From assembly GCA_963774195.1 (NCBI GenBank), contig CAVZDY010000001.1, positions 744,001 to 808,000 on the forward strand: a stretch of DNA of 64,000 nucleotides. The letters are read 5' to 3'. Positions 26,518-35,649 of this stretch are shown here, in pieces. Position numbers and translations under genes: made by a program. A model generated the notes under the pieces. It saw only the letters and a list, made by a program, of their open reading frames with translations. It was not told the DNA's origin and ran no database searches. Source of the DNA: Roseiarcus sp963774195 (GTDB lineage Bacteria; Pseudomonadota; Alphaproteobacteria; Rhizobiales; Beijerinckiaceae). Position 1 is the first letter of the stretch; each line of letters opens with the position of its first letter.

Positions 26518-26946
26518 ATGCGCCCAATTGGAATCCTGGCGGCCGTCGCGATGGGGCTCGCTGTGGCGTTCGGCGCCGCCGCCGGCGCCGCGGAGTTCGC
26601 TTTGGCTCCCGCCAATTCGATCGACGCGCGTAGCGTTGAAGGTCTTGCGTTGGACTGGTTTCAACGCATGCGAAAAGGCGAGATCGACCGGAGTCAATTG
26701 ACGCCCGAGTACAGCGCGCAGTTGACCGACGACGCTGTCAGAGGGATGTCCAAGTTTCTGGGCAAATACGAATATGGCGCGCAGCCGATCGGCGCGCAGC
26801 TTCTGCTGCAACGCTCGAGCGGGAAACAGACGTTCTACATCGTCAAGATCGTATTCCCCCGCGGCGACGCGGCCAGCCTCATGTTCGGCTTCGACGCGGA
26901 CGGCAAGATCACGGGCGTGAGCTTGCTGAGCATGGCGGGGGACTAA
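26518..26946 (+). CDS. Small exported protein coupled to the sulfatase
   Basis: A 142-residue protein with a signal peptide (residues 1-25, AGA-A-E). The mature part has SVEGLALDWFQRMRKGEIDR, then PEYSAQLTDDAVRGM, then a beta-rich C-terminal half (YIVKIVFPRGDAASLMFGFD, GKITGVSLL). The layout resembles an NTF2-like fold with a helix-then-sheet order, but I cannot name a family with confidence. It starts seven bases after the sulfatase stop, suggesting a shared role in the periplasm. Confidence 0.72.
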   Translation: MRPIGILAAVAMGLAVAFGAAAGAAEFALAPANSIDARSVEGLALDWFQRMRKGEIDRSQLTPEYSAQLTDDAVRGMSKFLGKYEYGAQPIGAQLLLQRSSGKQTFYIVKIVFPRGDAASLMFGFDADGKITGVSLLSMAGD

Positions 26947-26969
26947 AGGAATCGCAATTAGGTCGCTTC

Positions 26970-27052
26970 GTCATTGCGAGGAGCGCAGCGACGAAGCAAT
27001 CCATCGTTCCGCTCGGCGCTGCTGGATTGCTTCGCTCGCGCTCGCAATGACG
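26970..27052. repeat. Alphaproteobacterial interspersed palindrome
   Basis: A left arm (26970-27003, GTCATTGCGAGGAGCGCAGC and onward to AATCCA) and a right arm (27022-27052, TGGATTGCTTCGCTCGCGCT and onward to CAATGACG) are imperfect inverted copies around an 18-base loop. Elements with this GTCATTGCGAG...AAGCAATCCA core are frequent between genes in Hyphomicrobiales. It separates convergent genes (the exported protein and lpd) and may act as a transcript-end structure. Confidence 0.85.
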
Positions 27053-27079
27053 TTCGAACCAAACGCTACGCGCCTCGTC

Positions 27080-28474
27080 TCAAATATGCACCGCATGCCC
27101 CAGCGCACGCAGTGCGGCCTCCTGCACGGCTTCGCCCATGGTGGGATGAGCGTGGATCGTGCCGGCGACGTCTTCGAGCCGCGCGCCCATTTCGAGCGCC
27201 AGCGAAAAGGCGGTCGATAGGTCTGCGACGTCCCGTCCGACCGCCTGCATGCCGAGCAGCAGATGATTGTCGGCGCGCGCGACGACGCGCACGAAGCCGT
27301 CCTCGGCGAGCTTGGTCATCGCCCGGCCGTTGGCCGAGAAGGGGAACAGGCCGATCCTGGTCGCAATGCCGGCGTGCTGCGCCTCCTCCGGCGACTGGCC
27401 GACGGTGACGATCTCGGGGTCGGTGAAGCACACCGCCGGAATGGCGCGCTTGTCCCAGCTTCGCTTGTGGCCGGCGACGATCTCGGCGACCATCTCGCCT
27501 TGCGCCATTGCGCGATGGGCCAGCATCGGCTCGCCCGTCACGTCGCCGATCGCATAGACGCCGCGCATCGAGGTGCGGCACTGCTCGTCGATGCGAATGA
27601 ACTTGCCGTCCATGTCGAGCACCAGCTCCTCGCGCCCCCAGCCCTCCAACACCGGCCGGCGGCCGACGGTGACGAGAATCTTGTCGGCGGGAAGGCGCGT
27701 CTCCTTGTCGCCGATCTCGACCAGCAGCGCGTCGCCTTTCGGCGCGAGACCCTTCGCGAGCGCGCCGGTCAACGTCTTGACGCCGAGCGCGGCGAGGCCC
27801 TTGGCGACGGGGCGAGTGAGCTCGGCGTCGTATTGCGGCAGGATGCGGGGCATCGCCTCGACGACGGTCACCGCCGCGCCCATCTTCGCGAAGGCCGTGC
27901 CGAGCTCCAGGCCGATGTAGCCGCCGCCGACGACCACCAGCGTCTCCGGGACCTTGTCGAGCGACAGCGCCTCGCTCGACGAGATCACGCGATCGCCGAA
28001 CGGCAGCGACGGCAGTTCGACCGGCGCCGACCCGGTCGCGATGACGATCTGCTCGGCGCGGATGATTTGCAGCCCGGTCTCCGTCTCGACGCCGACCGTC
28101 TTGCCGTCGCGGAACTTTGCCGCGCCGACGACGATCTTGACGTTGCTCTTCTTCAAGAGCGCCGCGACGCCGCTGCGCAGCCGGCCGACGACGCCGTCCT
28201 TCCAGCCGATCGTCTTGGCGAGATCGATCTCGGGGGCGCTGAGCGATATGCCGAGCGGGCTCTCCCCGGCGGCCGCGAGCCGCGCCTTCTCGAATTCGTC
28301 AGCGGCGTGGATGAGCGCCTTCGAGGGGATGCAGCCGACATTGAGGCAGACGCCGCCGAGGCGATGCTGCTCGACGACCACCGTGTCGAGCCCGAGCTGT
28401 CCGGCGCGAATGGCGCAGACGTAGCCGCCGGGCCCCGACCCGATGACGAGCAGCTTGCAGGCGATCTCTTTCAT
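27080..28474 (-). CDS. lpd: Dihydrolipoamide dehydrogenase (E3), branched-chain complex
   Basis: Flavoprotein that reoxidises the lipoyl groups of the E2 component with NAD+. The 464-residue protein has the FAD motif IGSGPGGYVCAIRA (residues 11-24), redox Cys43/Cys48 in GGVCLNVGCIPS, the NAD motif VVGGGYIGLELG, FAD-binding YAIGDVTG, and a C-terminal His in HAHPTMGEAVQE. ATG 28474 is the natural start. It is the last gene of the four-gene operon on the minus strand, after a 184-base gap holding a repeat. It could serve other complexes as well. Confidence 0.95.
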   Translation of the reverse strand: MKEIACKLLVIGSGPGGYVCAIRAGQLGLDTVVVEQHRLGGVCLNVGCIPSKALIHAADEFEKARLAAAGESPLGISLSAPEIDLAKTIGWKDGVVGRLRSGVAALLKKSNVKIVVGAAKFRDGKTVGVETETGLQIIRAEQIVIATGSAPVELPSLPFGDRVISSSEALSLDKVPETLVVVGGGYIGLELGTAFAKMGAAVTVVEAMPRILPQYDAELTRPVAKGLAALGVKTLTGALAKGLAPKGDALLVEIGDKETRLPADKILVTVGRRPVLEGWGREELVLDMDGKFIRIDEQCRTSMRGVYAIGDVTGEPMLAHRAMAQGEMVAEIVAGHKRSWDKRAIPAVCFTDPEIVTVGQSPEEAQHAGIATRIGLFPFSANGRAMTKLAEDGFVRVVARADNHLLLGMQAVGRDVADLSTAFSLALEMGARLEDVAGTIHAHPTMGEAVQEAALRALGHAVHI

Positions 28475-28507
28475 TCAGGCCTCCAAATTCTCCATCGGCC
28501 ATCTTGC

Positions 28508-28620
28508 CGTCGTGGCCGGGCTTGACCCGGCCATCCACGCGGCGCCCGCGGCCCAACCCTCTCCAGCGTCGCGGCGGTTGCGCGGCGTGGATGCCCGGCA
28601 CAAGGCCGGGCAGGACGACC
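28508..28620. repeat. Interspersed palindromic repeat between E2 and E3 genes
   Basis: GTCGTGGCCGGGCTTGACCC (28509-28528) plus GGCCATCCACG is matched in inverted form by CGTGGATGCCCGG and GGCCGGGCAGGACGAC (28587-28619). This GTCGTGGCCGGGCTTGACC type is another repeat common in Hyphomicrobiales. It forms a long hairpin inside the bkd operon and might adjust the E3 level relative to E2. Confidence 0.8.
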
Positions 28621-28658
28621 GAGGATGGCGCGAACCCAACCCGTGCATCTCAATCGCC

Positions 28659-29948
28659 CTACAGAAAAATCATTGCCGGCGTTTCGAGCAGCGCCTTGAT
28701 GCGCTGCACGAAGACGGCGGCGTTCCAGCCGTCGATCACGCGGTGGTCGAAGCTCGACGACAAATTCATCATCTTGCGCGGAATGAACGTCGCGCCGTCC
28801 CAGACTGGCCGCGTCATGATCTTGTTGACGCCGACGATCGCAACTTCCGGATAGTTGATGATCGGCGTCGTCGCGACGCCGCCGAGCGGGCCGAGCGACG
28901 TGATGGTGATCGTCGAGCCGGAAAGGTCTTCGCGCGTCGCCGAGCCGTTCTTGGCGGCTTCCGCGAGCCGGTTGACCTCGGTGCCGCAGTCCCAGAGGTC
29001 GCGCGCTTCGGCGTGCTTGACGACGGGCACGACGAGGCCCGCCGCCGTCTGCGCGGCGAGGCCAATGTGCACGCCGCCATGCTGATGCAGCACGCCCGCT
29101 TCGTCGTCGTAGAGCGCGTTCATGTTCGGCTGATCGTCGATCGCTTTCACCATCGCCCGCATGAGGAACGGCAGCAGCGTCAGCCGCGGCTGCTCCGGGC
29201 GCTTGCCTGTGTTGAGGGCGGCGCGCAGCTCTTCGAGCGCGGTGACGTCGACCTCCTCGACATAAGTGATCGGAGCGATATGGGCGTGCGCCAGCGCCAT
29301 CCGCTCGGCGATCTTGCGGCGCAGGCCGACGAGCTTGATGTCCTCGACGGCGACGTTGCGCTGCAAGCCGGCCGGGCGCGGGGTCGACGTCCCGCGGGCG
29401 ATGAAGTCTTCGAGGTCCTGATGGGTGATGCGTCCGGCCGGCCCGCTTCCCGGCACCTGCCGCAGATCGACGCCCGCCTCCTTGGCCCTGAGGCGTACGG
29501 CGGGCGAGGCGATCGGCTTTTCGCCCTGCGGCCGCGGCGCCCCGGGAAAGCCTGCCGGAGCGGCCGGCTTGCTGGCAGGCGCAGGCGAGGGGGCCGGTTT
29601 CGCCGAAGGCGGCGGCGCCGGCGGGCGGACCTCTTGCGGGGCCTCGCGCGGCGGAGCGGCGGGCCCGGCTGCGTGCGATGCGCGGGGCGCCGCCGTCGCG
29701 GCCTCGCCGTCGACTTTGAGCCGGATCAGCGGCGAGCCGACCGCGACGAGGTCGCCGATCTCGGCGCCGAGCCACAGCACCTCGCCATTGGCGGGCGAGG
29801 GGATCTCGACCGTCGCCTTGTCGGTCATGACGGCGCCGAGCACTGCGTCCTCGCGCACCAGATCGCCGACCTTGACCTGCCATTCGACGAGCTCGGCCTC
29901 GGCGACGCCTTCGCCGACATCGGGCAGCTTGATGACCAGCTCGCCCAT
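28659..29948 (-). CDS. bkdB: Branched-chain 2-oxoacid dehydrogenase E2 (lipoamide acyltransferase)
   Basis: Core acyltransferase of the complex, 429 residues. Lipoyl domain: residues 1-75, with lipoyl Lys44 in MTDKATVEIPSP. A Pro/Ala-rich linker spans about 90-140. The E3/E1-binding domain (SPAVRLRAKEAGVDLRQVPG, GPAGRITHQDLEDF) follows. The catalytic domain runs from about residue 205 to the end, with SSSFDHRVIDGWNAAVF holding the active-site His and Asp. ATG 29948 lies one base after the E1beta stop. A TAG at 28659-28661 ends it. Confidence 0.93.
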   Translation of the reverse strand: MGELVIKLPDVGEGVAEAELVEWQVKVGDLVREDAVLGAVMTDKATVEIPSPANGEVLWLGAEIGDLVAVGSPLIRLKVDGEAATAAPRASHAAGPAAPPREAPQEVRPPAPPPSAKPAPSPAPASKPAAPAGFPGAPRPQGEKPIASPAVRLRAKEAGVDLRQVPGSGPAGRITHQDLEDFIARGTSTPRPAGLQRNVAVEDIKLVGLRRKIAERMALAHAHIAPITYVEEVDVTALEELRAALNTGKRPEQPRLTLLPFLMRAMVKAIDDQPNMNALYDDEAGVLHQHGGVHIGLAAQTAAGLVVPVVKHAEARDLWDCGTEVNRLAEAAKNGSATREDLSGSTITITSLGPLGGVATTPIINYPEVAIVGVNKIMTRPVWDGATFIPRKMMNLSSSFDHRVIDGWNAAVFVQRIKALLETPAMIFL

Positions 29949-29949
29949 C

Positions 29950-30963
29950 TCACGCCTCCATCGTTTCGAGGAGCGCGCGGCCGAGCCTCGCGGGCCCAGG
30001 GAAATAATCCCATTCCTGCGCATGCGGATAGGGCGTGTCCCATCCCGTGACGCGCGCGACCGGCGCTTCGAGATGGTAGAAGCAATGCTCCTGCACGAGC
30101 GCCGCCAGCTCGGCCCCGAAGCCGGAGGTCAGCGTCGCTTCGTGGACGACAACGCAGCGGCCGGTCTTCTTCACCGAGGCGACGATCGTCTCGAGATCGA
30201 GCGGCAGCAGGGTCCTGAGGTCGATGATCTCGGCGTCGAGGCCCGTCTCGGCGGCGGCGGCTTCCGCGACATAGACCATCGTTCCATAGGCGAGGATGGT
30301 GACGTCCGCTCCCTCGCGGCGGATCGCCGCCTTGCCGAGCGGGGTGAGATAGTGGCCCTCGGGCGTCTCGCCGAGCGCATGCTTCGACCAGGGCGTGACC
30401 GGCCGGTCGTGATGGCCGTCGAACGGCCCGTTGTAGAGGCGCTTCGGCTCGAGGAAGATCACCGGATCGGGGTCCTCGATCGAAGCAATCAGCAGGCCCT
30501 TGGCGTCGATCGGGTTGGAGGGTACGATCACCTTGAGCCCGGCGACATGGGTGAACAGCGCTTCCGGACTCTGGCTGTGCGTCTGGCCGCCGAAGATGCC
30601 GCCGCCGGTCGGCATGCGCACGACGATCGGGCAGGTGAACTCTTCGTTCGAGCGATAGCGCAGCCGCGCCGCTTCCGAGACGATCTGGTCATAGGCGGGA
30701 TAGACGTAATCGGCGAACTGCACCTCGACGCAGGGCCTGAGGCCATAGGCGGCCATGCCGATCGCCGTGCCGACGATGCCGAGCTCGCTGATCGGCGTGT
30801 CGAAGCAACGCCGGGTGCCGTATTTCTGCTGCAGGCCCATCGTGCACCGGAACACGCCGCCGAAATAGCCGACGTCCTCTCCGAATACGACGACGTTGTC
30901 GTCGCGCGCCATCGACACGTCCATCGCGCTGCGGATCGCCTCGATCATCGTCATCTTGGGCAT
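29950..30963 (-). CDS. bkdA2: Branched-chain 2-oxoacid dehydrogenase E1 beta subunit
   Basis: Thiamine-diphosphate-dependent decarboxylase beta subunit, 337 residues. The stretch FGEDVGYFGGVFRCTMGL, RCFDTPISELGIVGTAIGMA and GGQTHSQSPEALFTHVAGL matches the branched-chain type closely, more than pyruvate dehydrogenase E1beta. FDGHHDRPVTPWSKH near residue 220 is likewise characteristic. ATG 30963 begins MPKMTMIEAIRSAM. It starts four bases after the E1alpha stop. Confidence 0.93.
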   Translation of the reverse strand: MPKMTMIEAIRSAMDVSMARDDNVVVFGEDVGYFGGVFRCTMGLQQKYGTRRCFDTPISELGIVGTAIGMAAYGLRPCVEVQFADYVYPAYDQIVSEAARLRYRSNEEFTCPIVVRMPTGGGIFGGQTHSQSPEALFTHVAGLKVIVPSNPIDAKGLLIASIEDPDPVIFLEPKRLYNGPFDGHHDRPVTPWSKHALGETPEGHYLTPLGKAAIRREGADVTILAYGTMVYVAEAAAAETGLDAEIIDLRTLLPLDLETIVASVKKTGRCVVVHEATLTSGFGAELAALVQEHCFYHLEAPVARVTGWDTPYPHAQEWDYFPGPARLGRALLETMEA

Positions 30964-30967
30964 GGCG

Positions 30968-32200
30968 TCACACCCCCGCCTGCTGGCGCTGCCGGCGCAA
31001 ATGCGGCGGCATTTGCGCATAGACGCCCTCGAAGAGGTCGCGCGCGGAGGGCTTGCCGCCGGCGTGCAGCGTGCCGTGGCGCTCGGCCTCTTTCTGCGCG
31101 GCGATCACCTCGTCGAGCACTTCCGCTTCGGCCTGCTTGTGGCGCTCCTCGGACCAGCGGCCGCGCGCGATCAGGTGATTCTTGAGGCGGATGACGGGAT
31201 CGCCGAGCGGCCAGGCCTCCAACTCGGCTTTCGGCCGGTAGGCGGAGGGATCGTCCGACGTCGAATGGGCCCCGACCCGGTAGGTGACGTATTCGATCAG
31301 CGTCGCCCCGAGGTTGCGGCGCGCCCGCTCAACCGCCCATTTGGCGACGGCATAGACGGCCAGATAGTCGTTGCCGTCGACGCGCAGAGCCGGCAGCCCG
31401 AAGCCCAGTCCTCGCGCCGCGAAAGTGCCCGAGCCGCCGCGCGCGATGCCCTGGAAGGTCGAAATCGCCCACTGGTTGTTGACGATGTTGAGCACCACCG
31501 GGGCCCGATAGGTCGAGGCGAAGACCAGAGCCGCGTGGAAGTCGGATTCGGCGGTTGCCCCGTCGCCGATCCAGCCGGCGGCGATCCGGGTGTCGCCCTT
31601 GATCGCCGAGGCCATCGCCCAGCCGACCGCCTGCACGAATTGGGTGGCGAGATTGCCGGAGACGGTGAAGAAGCCATGCTCTTTGGAGGAATAGAGCACG
31701 GGAAGCTGGCGGCCCTTGAGCGGATCGTTCTCGTTGGAGAAGATCTCGTTCATCATGTCGACCATGGGATAGCCGCCGGCGATCAGGAGCCCAGCCTGCC
31801 GATAGGTCGGGAAATTCATGTCGCCGGGCGCGAGCGCGCGGCGAAAGGCGCAGCTCACCGCCTCTTCGCCCATGTGCTGCATGTAGAAGGAGGTCTTGCC
31901 TTGGCGCTGCGCCATCTGCATGCGCGCGTCGAAGGCGCGCAGCGTCATCATGTGGCGAAGCCCCTCGGCAAGCTCGTCGTCGGTGAGCGCGCCCGCCCAG
32001 GGGCCGACCGCCTGGCCGTCGCGATCGAGCACGCGGATGATCGAATAGGCGAGGTCGCGGATCGACTCGGGGTCGGCGTCGACCTCGGGCCGGCGCACCG
32101 AGCCGGCCTCAGGGATTTTCACATTGGAGAAATCGGGCGCGTCGCCTGGGCGGACGGCGGGCTCCGGCACGAAAAACCGGAGGGGGGCGGATTCGTTCAT
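30968..32200 (-). CDS. bkdA1: Branched-chain 2-oxoacid dehydrogenase E1 alpha subunit
   Basis: First gene of the bkd operon; binds thiamine diphosphate and decarboxylates 2-oxoacids from Val, Leu and Ile. At 410 residues it equals the Pseudomonas BkdA1 length. It shows the E1alpha elements MTLRAFDARMQMAQRQGKTS, QHMGEEAVS, and the thiamine-binding GDGATAESDFHAALVFAS through NNQWAIST. The phosphorylation-loop region RVGAHSTSDDPSAYR follows. No bkdR-type regulator is adjacent; the 454-base upstream gap contains palindromic repeats and must hold the promoter. Confidence 0.94.
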   Translation of the reverse strand: MNESAPLRFFVPEPAVRPGDAPDFSNVKIPEAGSVRRPEVDADPESIRDLAYSIIRVLDRDGQAVGPWAGALTDDELAEGLRHMMTLRAFDARMQMAQRQGKTSFYMQHMGEEAVSCAFRRALAPGDMNFPTYRQAGLLIAGGYPMVDMMNEIFSNENDPLKGRQLPVLYSSKEHGFFTVSGNLATQFVQAVGWAMASAIKGDTRIAAGWIGDGATAESDFHAALVFASTYRAPVVLNIVNNQWAISTFQGIARGGSGTFAARGLGFGLPALRVDGNDYLAVYAVAKWAVERARRNLGATLIEYVTYRVGAHSTSDDPSAYRPKAELEAWPLGDPVIRLKNHLIARGRWSEERHKQAEAEVLDEVIAAQKEAERHGTLHAGGKPSARDLFEGVYAQMPPHLRRQRQQAGV

Positions 32201-32654
32201 TGGCCGCTTCCTTTCCCAGCGCTGCCGGGCGTCGGAGCGCTTTTGTCAGGGCAGCTCGATACATAGTGGCCGAATTCGAGCCCGACCGGAAGACGGTACA
32301 ACGCCCTTGTGATGCTCACGTAAAAGCGAGCCCGGCCTATGTCATGCCCGCGCACGCGGGCATCCATGGCCACGGGTCCTGATCCCTCGAAAGCCTGCGG
32401 ACTTCCCCTGGGCCCCGTGCACACATCGGTCCCTCGCCGTCACGCCCGGACTTGATCCGGGCGCCCAGGCGGCGACATCTGCGATTAGCCTTACTCCGTC
32501 CCGTCTTGGATACGCGGGTCAAGCCCGCGTATGACGGCAGGCTCGCCGCAAACAGCCGACTACACTCAGTGGCGATGAGCCGACTGCGGCTCCCGCCCGT
32601 TCGAAAATGTGTGCATCCCGTAGCGCCTTCGCGGGGACGACAGGGCGGTGCGCT
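32201..32654. repeat. Intergenic region with three palindromic repeats
   Basis: No gene is recognised. Three stem structures are present: ATGCCCGCG/CGCGGGCAT (32344-32363), GCCCGGA/TCCGGGC (32444-32462) and ATACGCGGG/CCCGCGTAT (32510-32532). They are members of the ATGCCCGCG and GCCCGGACTTGATCCGGGC dispersed families. The bkd promoter should lie near 32205-32330, just upstream of bkdA1. Confidence 0.75.
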
Positions 32655-33566
32655 TCAGGCCAAGCGGAAGCGGGCGGCCAGCGACGGCGGCCGGTCGCTT
32701 GCGACGACGCCGCGGGCGACGAGGTCTTCGAGATGGGAGAGCGTCGTCAGGCCCGCCGCGCGCGTCAGCGTCGGCGCGAGGCCGGAGTAGACTCTGGCGA
32801 CGATCTCCGAAATCTCGGCGTCGCCCGCTTCGAGCCGCCCGAGGATGGCGGCTTCGCGCTGGCGGCGATGATGGGCGAGGGCGCGGATGTAGCGTTGCGG
32901 CTCGCGCACCGGCCCGCCGTGGCCGGGCCAGTAGACGGTCTCGGAGCGGCCGCGCAATTTCTCCAGCGAGGCCATGTAGTCCGCCATGGAGCCGTCCGGC
33001 GGCGCGACGACGGTGGTCGACCACGCCATGACGTGGTCGCCGGAGAACAGCGCATTCTCCTCGAGCAGCGCGAAGCACAGATGATTGGCGGCGTGGCCGG
33101 GCGTCGCGATCGCTTCGAGCGTGAAGCCGCTTCCGGCGAGGCGCTCCCCGTCGGCGAGTGCGCGGTCGGGCGCGTAGGCGAGATCGTGCGAGGCGTCGAG
33201 GCCGGCCGCCGCGTCGGGGTTCGGCACGTGAGCGCGCGCGCCGACGATCGGCGCGCCGGTTCGTGCTTTCAGAATGGCGGCGCCGGGGGCGTGGTCGCGG
33301 TGCGTGTGCGTGACGACGATATGGCTGATCTTCTCGCCCTCGACGGCGGCGAGGAGGGCGCCGATATGGGCTTCGTCGGCCGGCCCCGGATCGATGATGG
33401 CGACTTCGCCGGCGCCGACGATGTAGCTGCAGGTGCCGGTGAAGGTGTAGGGCGAGGCGTTGCCGGCGATCAGGCGGCGCGTCACGCCGGAGAGGCGCGT
33501 CACCACGCCGCTCGGCGCCTCCTCGGCGCGGGACGAGGGCGGCAGATCGTTCGAGGTGTCGCTCAC
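32655..33566 (-). CDS. MBL-fold metal-dependent hydrolase (LACTB2/glyoxalase II-like)
   Basis: A 303-residue metallo-beta-lactamase-fold enzyme. The metal motif HTHRDH is at residues 87-92, with further ligands in PGHAANHLCF and FSGDHVM, and the C-terminal PGHGGPV completes the set. A C-terminal winged-helix-like part (residues 230-300, RRQREAAILGRL) matches the LACTB2-like subgroup. Substrate is unknown; family members hydrolyse thioesters, lactones or RNA. Divergent from the thioesterase gene. Confidence 0.88.
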   Translation of the reverse strand: MSDTSNDLPPSSRAEEAPSGVVTRLSGVTRRLIAGNASPYTFTGTCSYIVGAGEVAIIDPGPADEAHIGALLAAVEGEKISHIVVTHTHRDHAPGAAILKARTGAPIVGARAHVPNPDAAAGLDASHDLAYAPDRALADGERLAGSGFTLEAIATPGHAANHLCFALLEENALFSGDHVMAWSTTVVAPPDGSMADYMASLEKLRGRSETVYWPGHGGPVREPQRYIRALAHHRRQREAAILGRLEAGDAEISEIVARVYSGLAPTLTRAAGLTTLSHLEDLVARGVVASDRPPSLAARFRLA

Positions 33567-33658
33567 GACGCGCTCCGTTTCGTTGTGGGGCAGGTCCGCT
33601 TGTTCCCCGCGGCCGCCTTGTCTATACGCTGAAATAGGAAGCGCAAGGCGACGGGACG

Positions 33659-34155
33659 ATGGCGGCGATTTTCAGGCGGAGGCGCTTGCGCCAGGGGAGC
33701 GGCCGCTGAGTCCGCCCGCGGAGCGCGAGCAGCCGCTCGGCCGCGAAGCCTTCGCGCGTTTCGTGCCGCTTACGACGCGCTGGAGCGACAACGACCCCTA
33801 CGGCCACCTCAACAACGTCGTCTACTACGCGTTGTTCGACGCCGCGGTGAATGCCATCCTGATCGAAGCCGGCCTGCTCGACCCCGCCTCGAGCCCGGTG
33901 ATCGGCCTTGTCGCGGAGAGCAATTGCCGCTTCTTCTCGAGCCTCGCCTTCCCCGATCCGATCGAGGTCGGCGTCGCGGTCGAGCATCTCGGGCGCTCGT
34001 CGGTGCGCTATCTCCTGGCCGTGTTCCGGGCGGACGCGCCGAACGCGAGCGCGCAGGGGCGCTACACGCATGTCTATGTCGAACGCGCGAGCGGCCGCCC
34101 GACGCCGATCCCCGAGGCGCACCGGCGCTTGATGGAAACGCTGCAAGTGCGGTGA
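33659..34155 (+). CDS. Acyl-CoA thioesterase (4HBT hotdog family)
   Basis: Residues around 33750-34150 give FVPLTTRWSDNDPYGHLNNVVYYALFD, a hallmark of the 4HBT/YbgC-like hotdog fold with the catalytic Asp, then SNCRFFSSLAFPDPIEVGV and a C-terminal helix. The true start is unresolved. The ATG 33659 is out of frame with the conserved part and would need one more T in the T-run 33669-33672, giving MAAIF then QAEALAPGERPL. The in-frame alternative is TTG 33583. The reading frame is certain from about 33675 to the stop at 34155. Confidence 0.75.
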
Positions 34156-34157
34156 GG

Positions 34158-35534
34158 CTACGGTTTTCGCGGCCTCGCCGCGACCAGCCGCAGGAAGCTC
34201 ATCACGCTGCCCAGGGCGGCGAAGCCGCAGCCGAGCCAGAGCGCTAGCGCCGGCCCGCTCTCCGGCGAGGCGGTCAGGCACAGCGCCACCAACGCCGCCC
34301 CGACGGTCTGGCCGCAGAGGCGCGCGGTGGCGACGATGCCGCTCGCGCCGCCGCTGCGCTCGCGCGGCGCGCTCGACATCAGGGCCCTGAGGTTGGGCGA
34401 CTGGAAAAAGCCGAAGCCGGCGCCGCAGAGCGCCATCGCCACGCCGATCTGCAACGCGGTCGAGTTGTTGGGCAACCGCGCCGAGAGCGCCATGCCGCCG
34501 GCGAGAATGGCGAGGCCGATTCCGCCGAGCAGGCCAGCCGGATAGCGATCAGAGAGGCGCCCCGCGATGGGCGCCATGAACGCCACCACCGCCGGCCATG
34601 GCGTGATCAGAAAGCCGGTCTCGACCTGGCTGCGGCCGAGCGCTGTCTGCAGCAGGAAGGGCAGCGACACGAAGGCGAGGCCTTGCGTCGCGAAGGAGCA
34701 GATCGCGGTGGCGCCCGACAGGGCGAAGACCGGGATGCGAAAGAGATCGGCGGCGAGCATTGGCGCAGGATGTCCCGCCTGTCGCCGCATGAGCGCGGCG
34801 CCGCAGACGAGCGCGACCACCCATTCGACCGCTGCAAGAGGCCATTCGCCATGCGTCGCCGCGCCGACGCCGAGCGCCAGCGGCGCGAACAATCCGGCGC
34901 AAAGCAGCGCCGCGATCGCGTCGAAGGGATGTTTGGCGCGGGCGGTTCTGGGCAGGCTGCGGCCGAACCAGATGGCGAGCAGGCCGACCGGCACGTTGAT
35001 GAGGAACAGCCAGTGCCACGAGGCGACCGATAGGACCAGTGAGGCGACGGTCGGGCCCGCGGTGATGCCGAGCGCCACCGCGAGCGCGTTGTAGCCGACG
35101 CCGCGGCCCAGCATGCTGGCGGGGTAGGTGAAGCGGACCAGGGCCGTGTTGACGCTCATCATCGCCGCCGCGCCGAGCCCTTGCAGGGCGCGGGCGACGA
35201 TCAGGCTCGGCAGCGACCAGGCGAGCCCGCAGGCGAGCGAGGTCGCGGTGAACAGCGCCAGCCCCGCCACATAGACCCGGCGGTGCCCGGCGATCTCGCC
35301 GAGCGAGGCGAGCGGCAGCAGCGCGGCGAGCATGGCGACCTGATAGGCGTTCACCACCCAGATCGCCGCCGCGCCGTTGGTCCCGAGATTGCCGGCGATG
35401 GTCGGCAGGGCCGTATTGGCGATGGCGCCGTCGAGGTTGGCCATTGCGACTGTCAGGGAGATTGCAGCGATCGCTTCGAGGCGCTCGCGGCGGGGCAGTC
35501 CATCGGCGAGGACCGCCGTCGTCGATTGGGGCAT
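34158..35534 (-). CDS. MFS drug-efflux transporter (DHA2/EmrB-QacA type)
   Basis: An inner-membrane proton-driven exporter of 458 residues with about 13-14 hydrophobic segments. Motif A-like GEIAGHRRVYVAGLALF and the motif C-like region GITAGPTVASLVLSVASWHWLFLINVPVG are as in the DHA2 group. The N-terminal LDGAIANTALPTIAG is the group signature D-x-T/A-x-x-N-x-A-L-P. The stop is three bases from the end of the convergent thioesterase gene. Substrate unknown. Confidence 0.92.
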   Translation of the reverse strand: MPQSTTAVLADGLPRRERLEAIAAISLTVAMANLDGAIANTALPTIAGNLGTNGAAAIWVVNAYQVAMLAALLPLASLGEIAGHRRVYVAGLALFTATSLACGLAWSLPSLIVARALQGLGAAAMMSVNTALVRFTYPASMLGRGVGYNALAVALGITAGPTVASLVLSVASWHWLFLINVPVGLLAIWFGRSLPRTARAKHPFDAIAALLCAGLFAPLALGVGAATHGEWPLAAVEWVVALVCGAALMRRQAGHPAPMLAADLFRIPVFALSGATAICSFATQGLAFVSLPFLLQTALGRSQVETGFLITPWPAVVAFMAPIAGRLSDRYPAGLLGGIGLAILAGGMALSARLPNNSTALQIGVAMALCGAGFGFFQSPNLRALMSSAPRERSGGASGIVATARLCGQTVGAALVALCLTASPESGPALALWLGCGFAALGSVMSFLRLVAARPRKP

Positions 35535-35649
35535 TCGAGATCCGGCGAATTGGGGCCGCGATCATTCCAGCGCTCGCGCTGTCGGGCAATGCTGCAAACG
35601 CAAAGTTGATAAGCGCCACGCGCTCCCGATCCGCGTCCGCGGATCTCGC

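Noticed and set aside
24853..26811. 652-residue antisense frame opposite the sulfatase
   Set aside because: Arg/Ala/His-rich shadow without domains.
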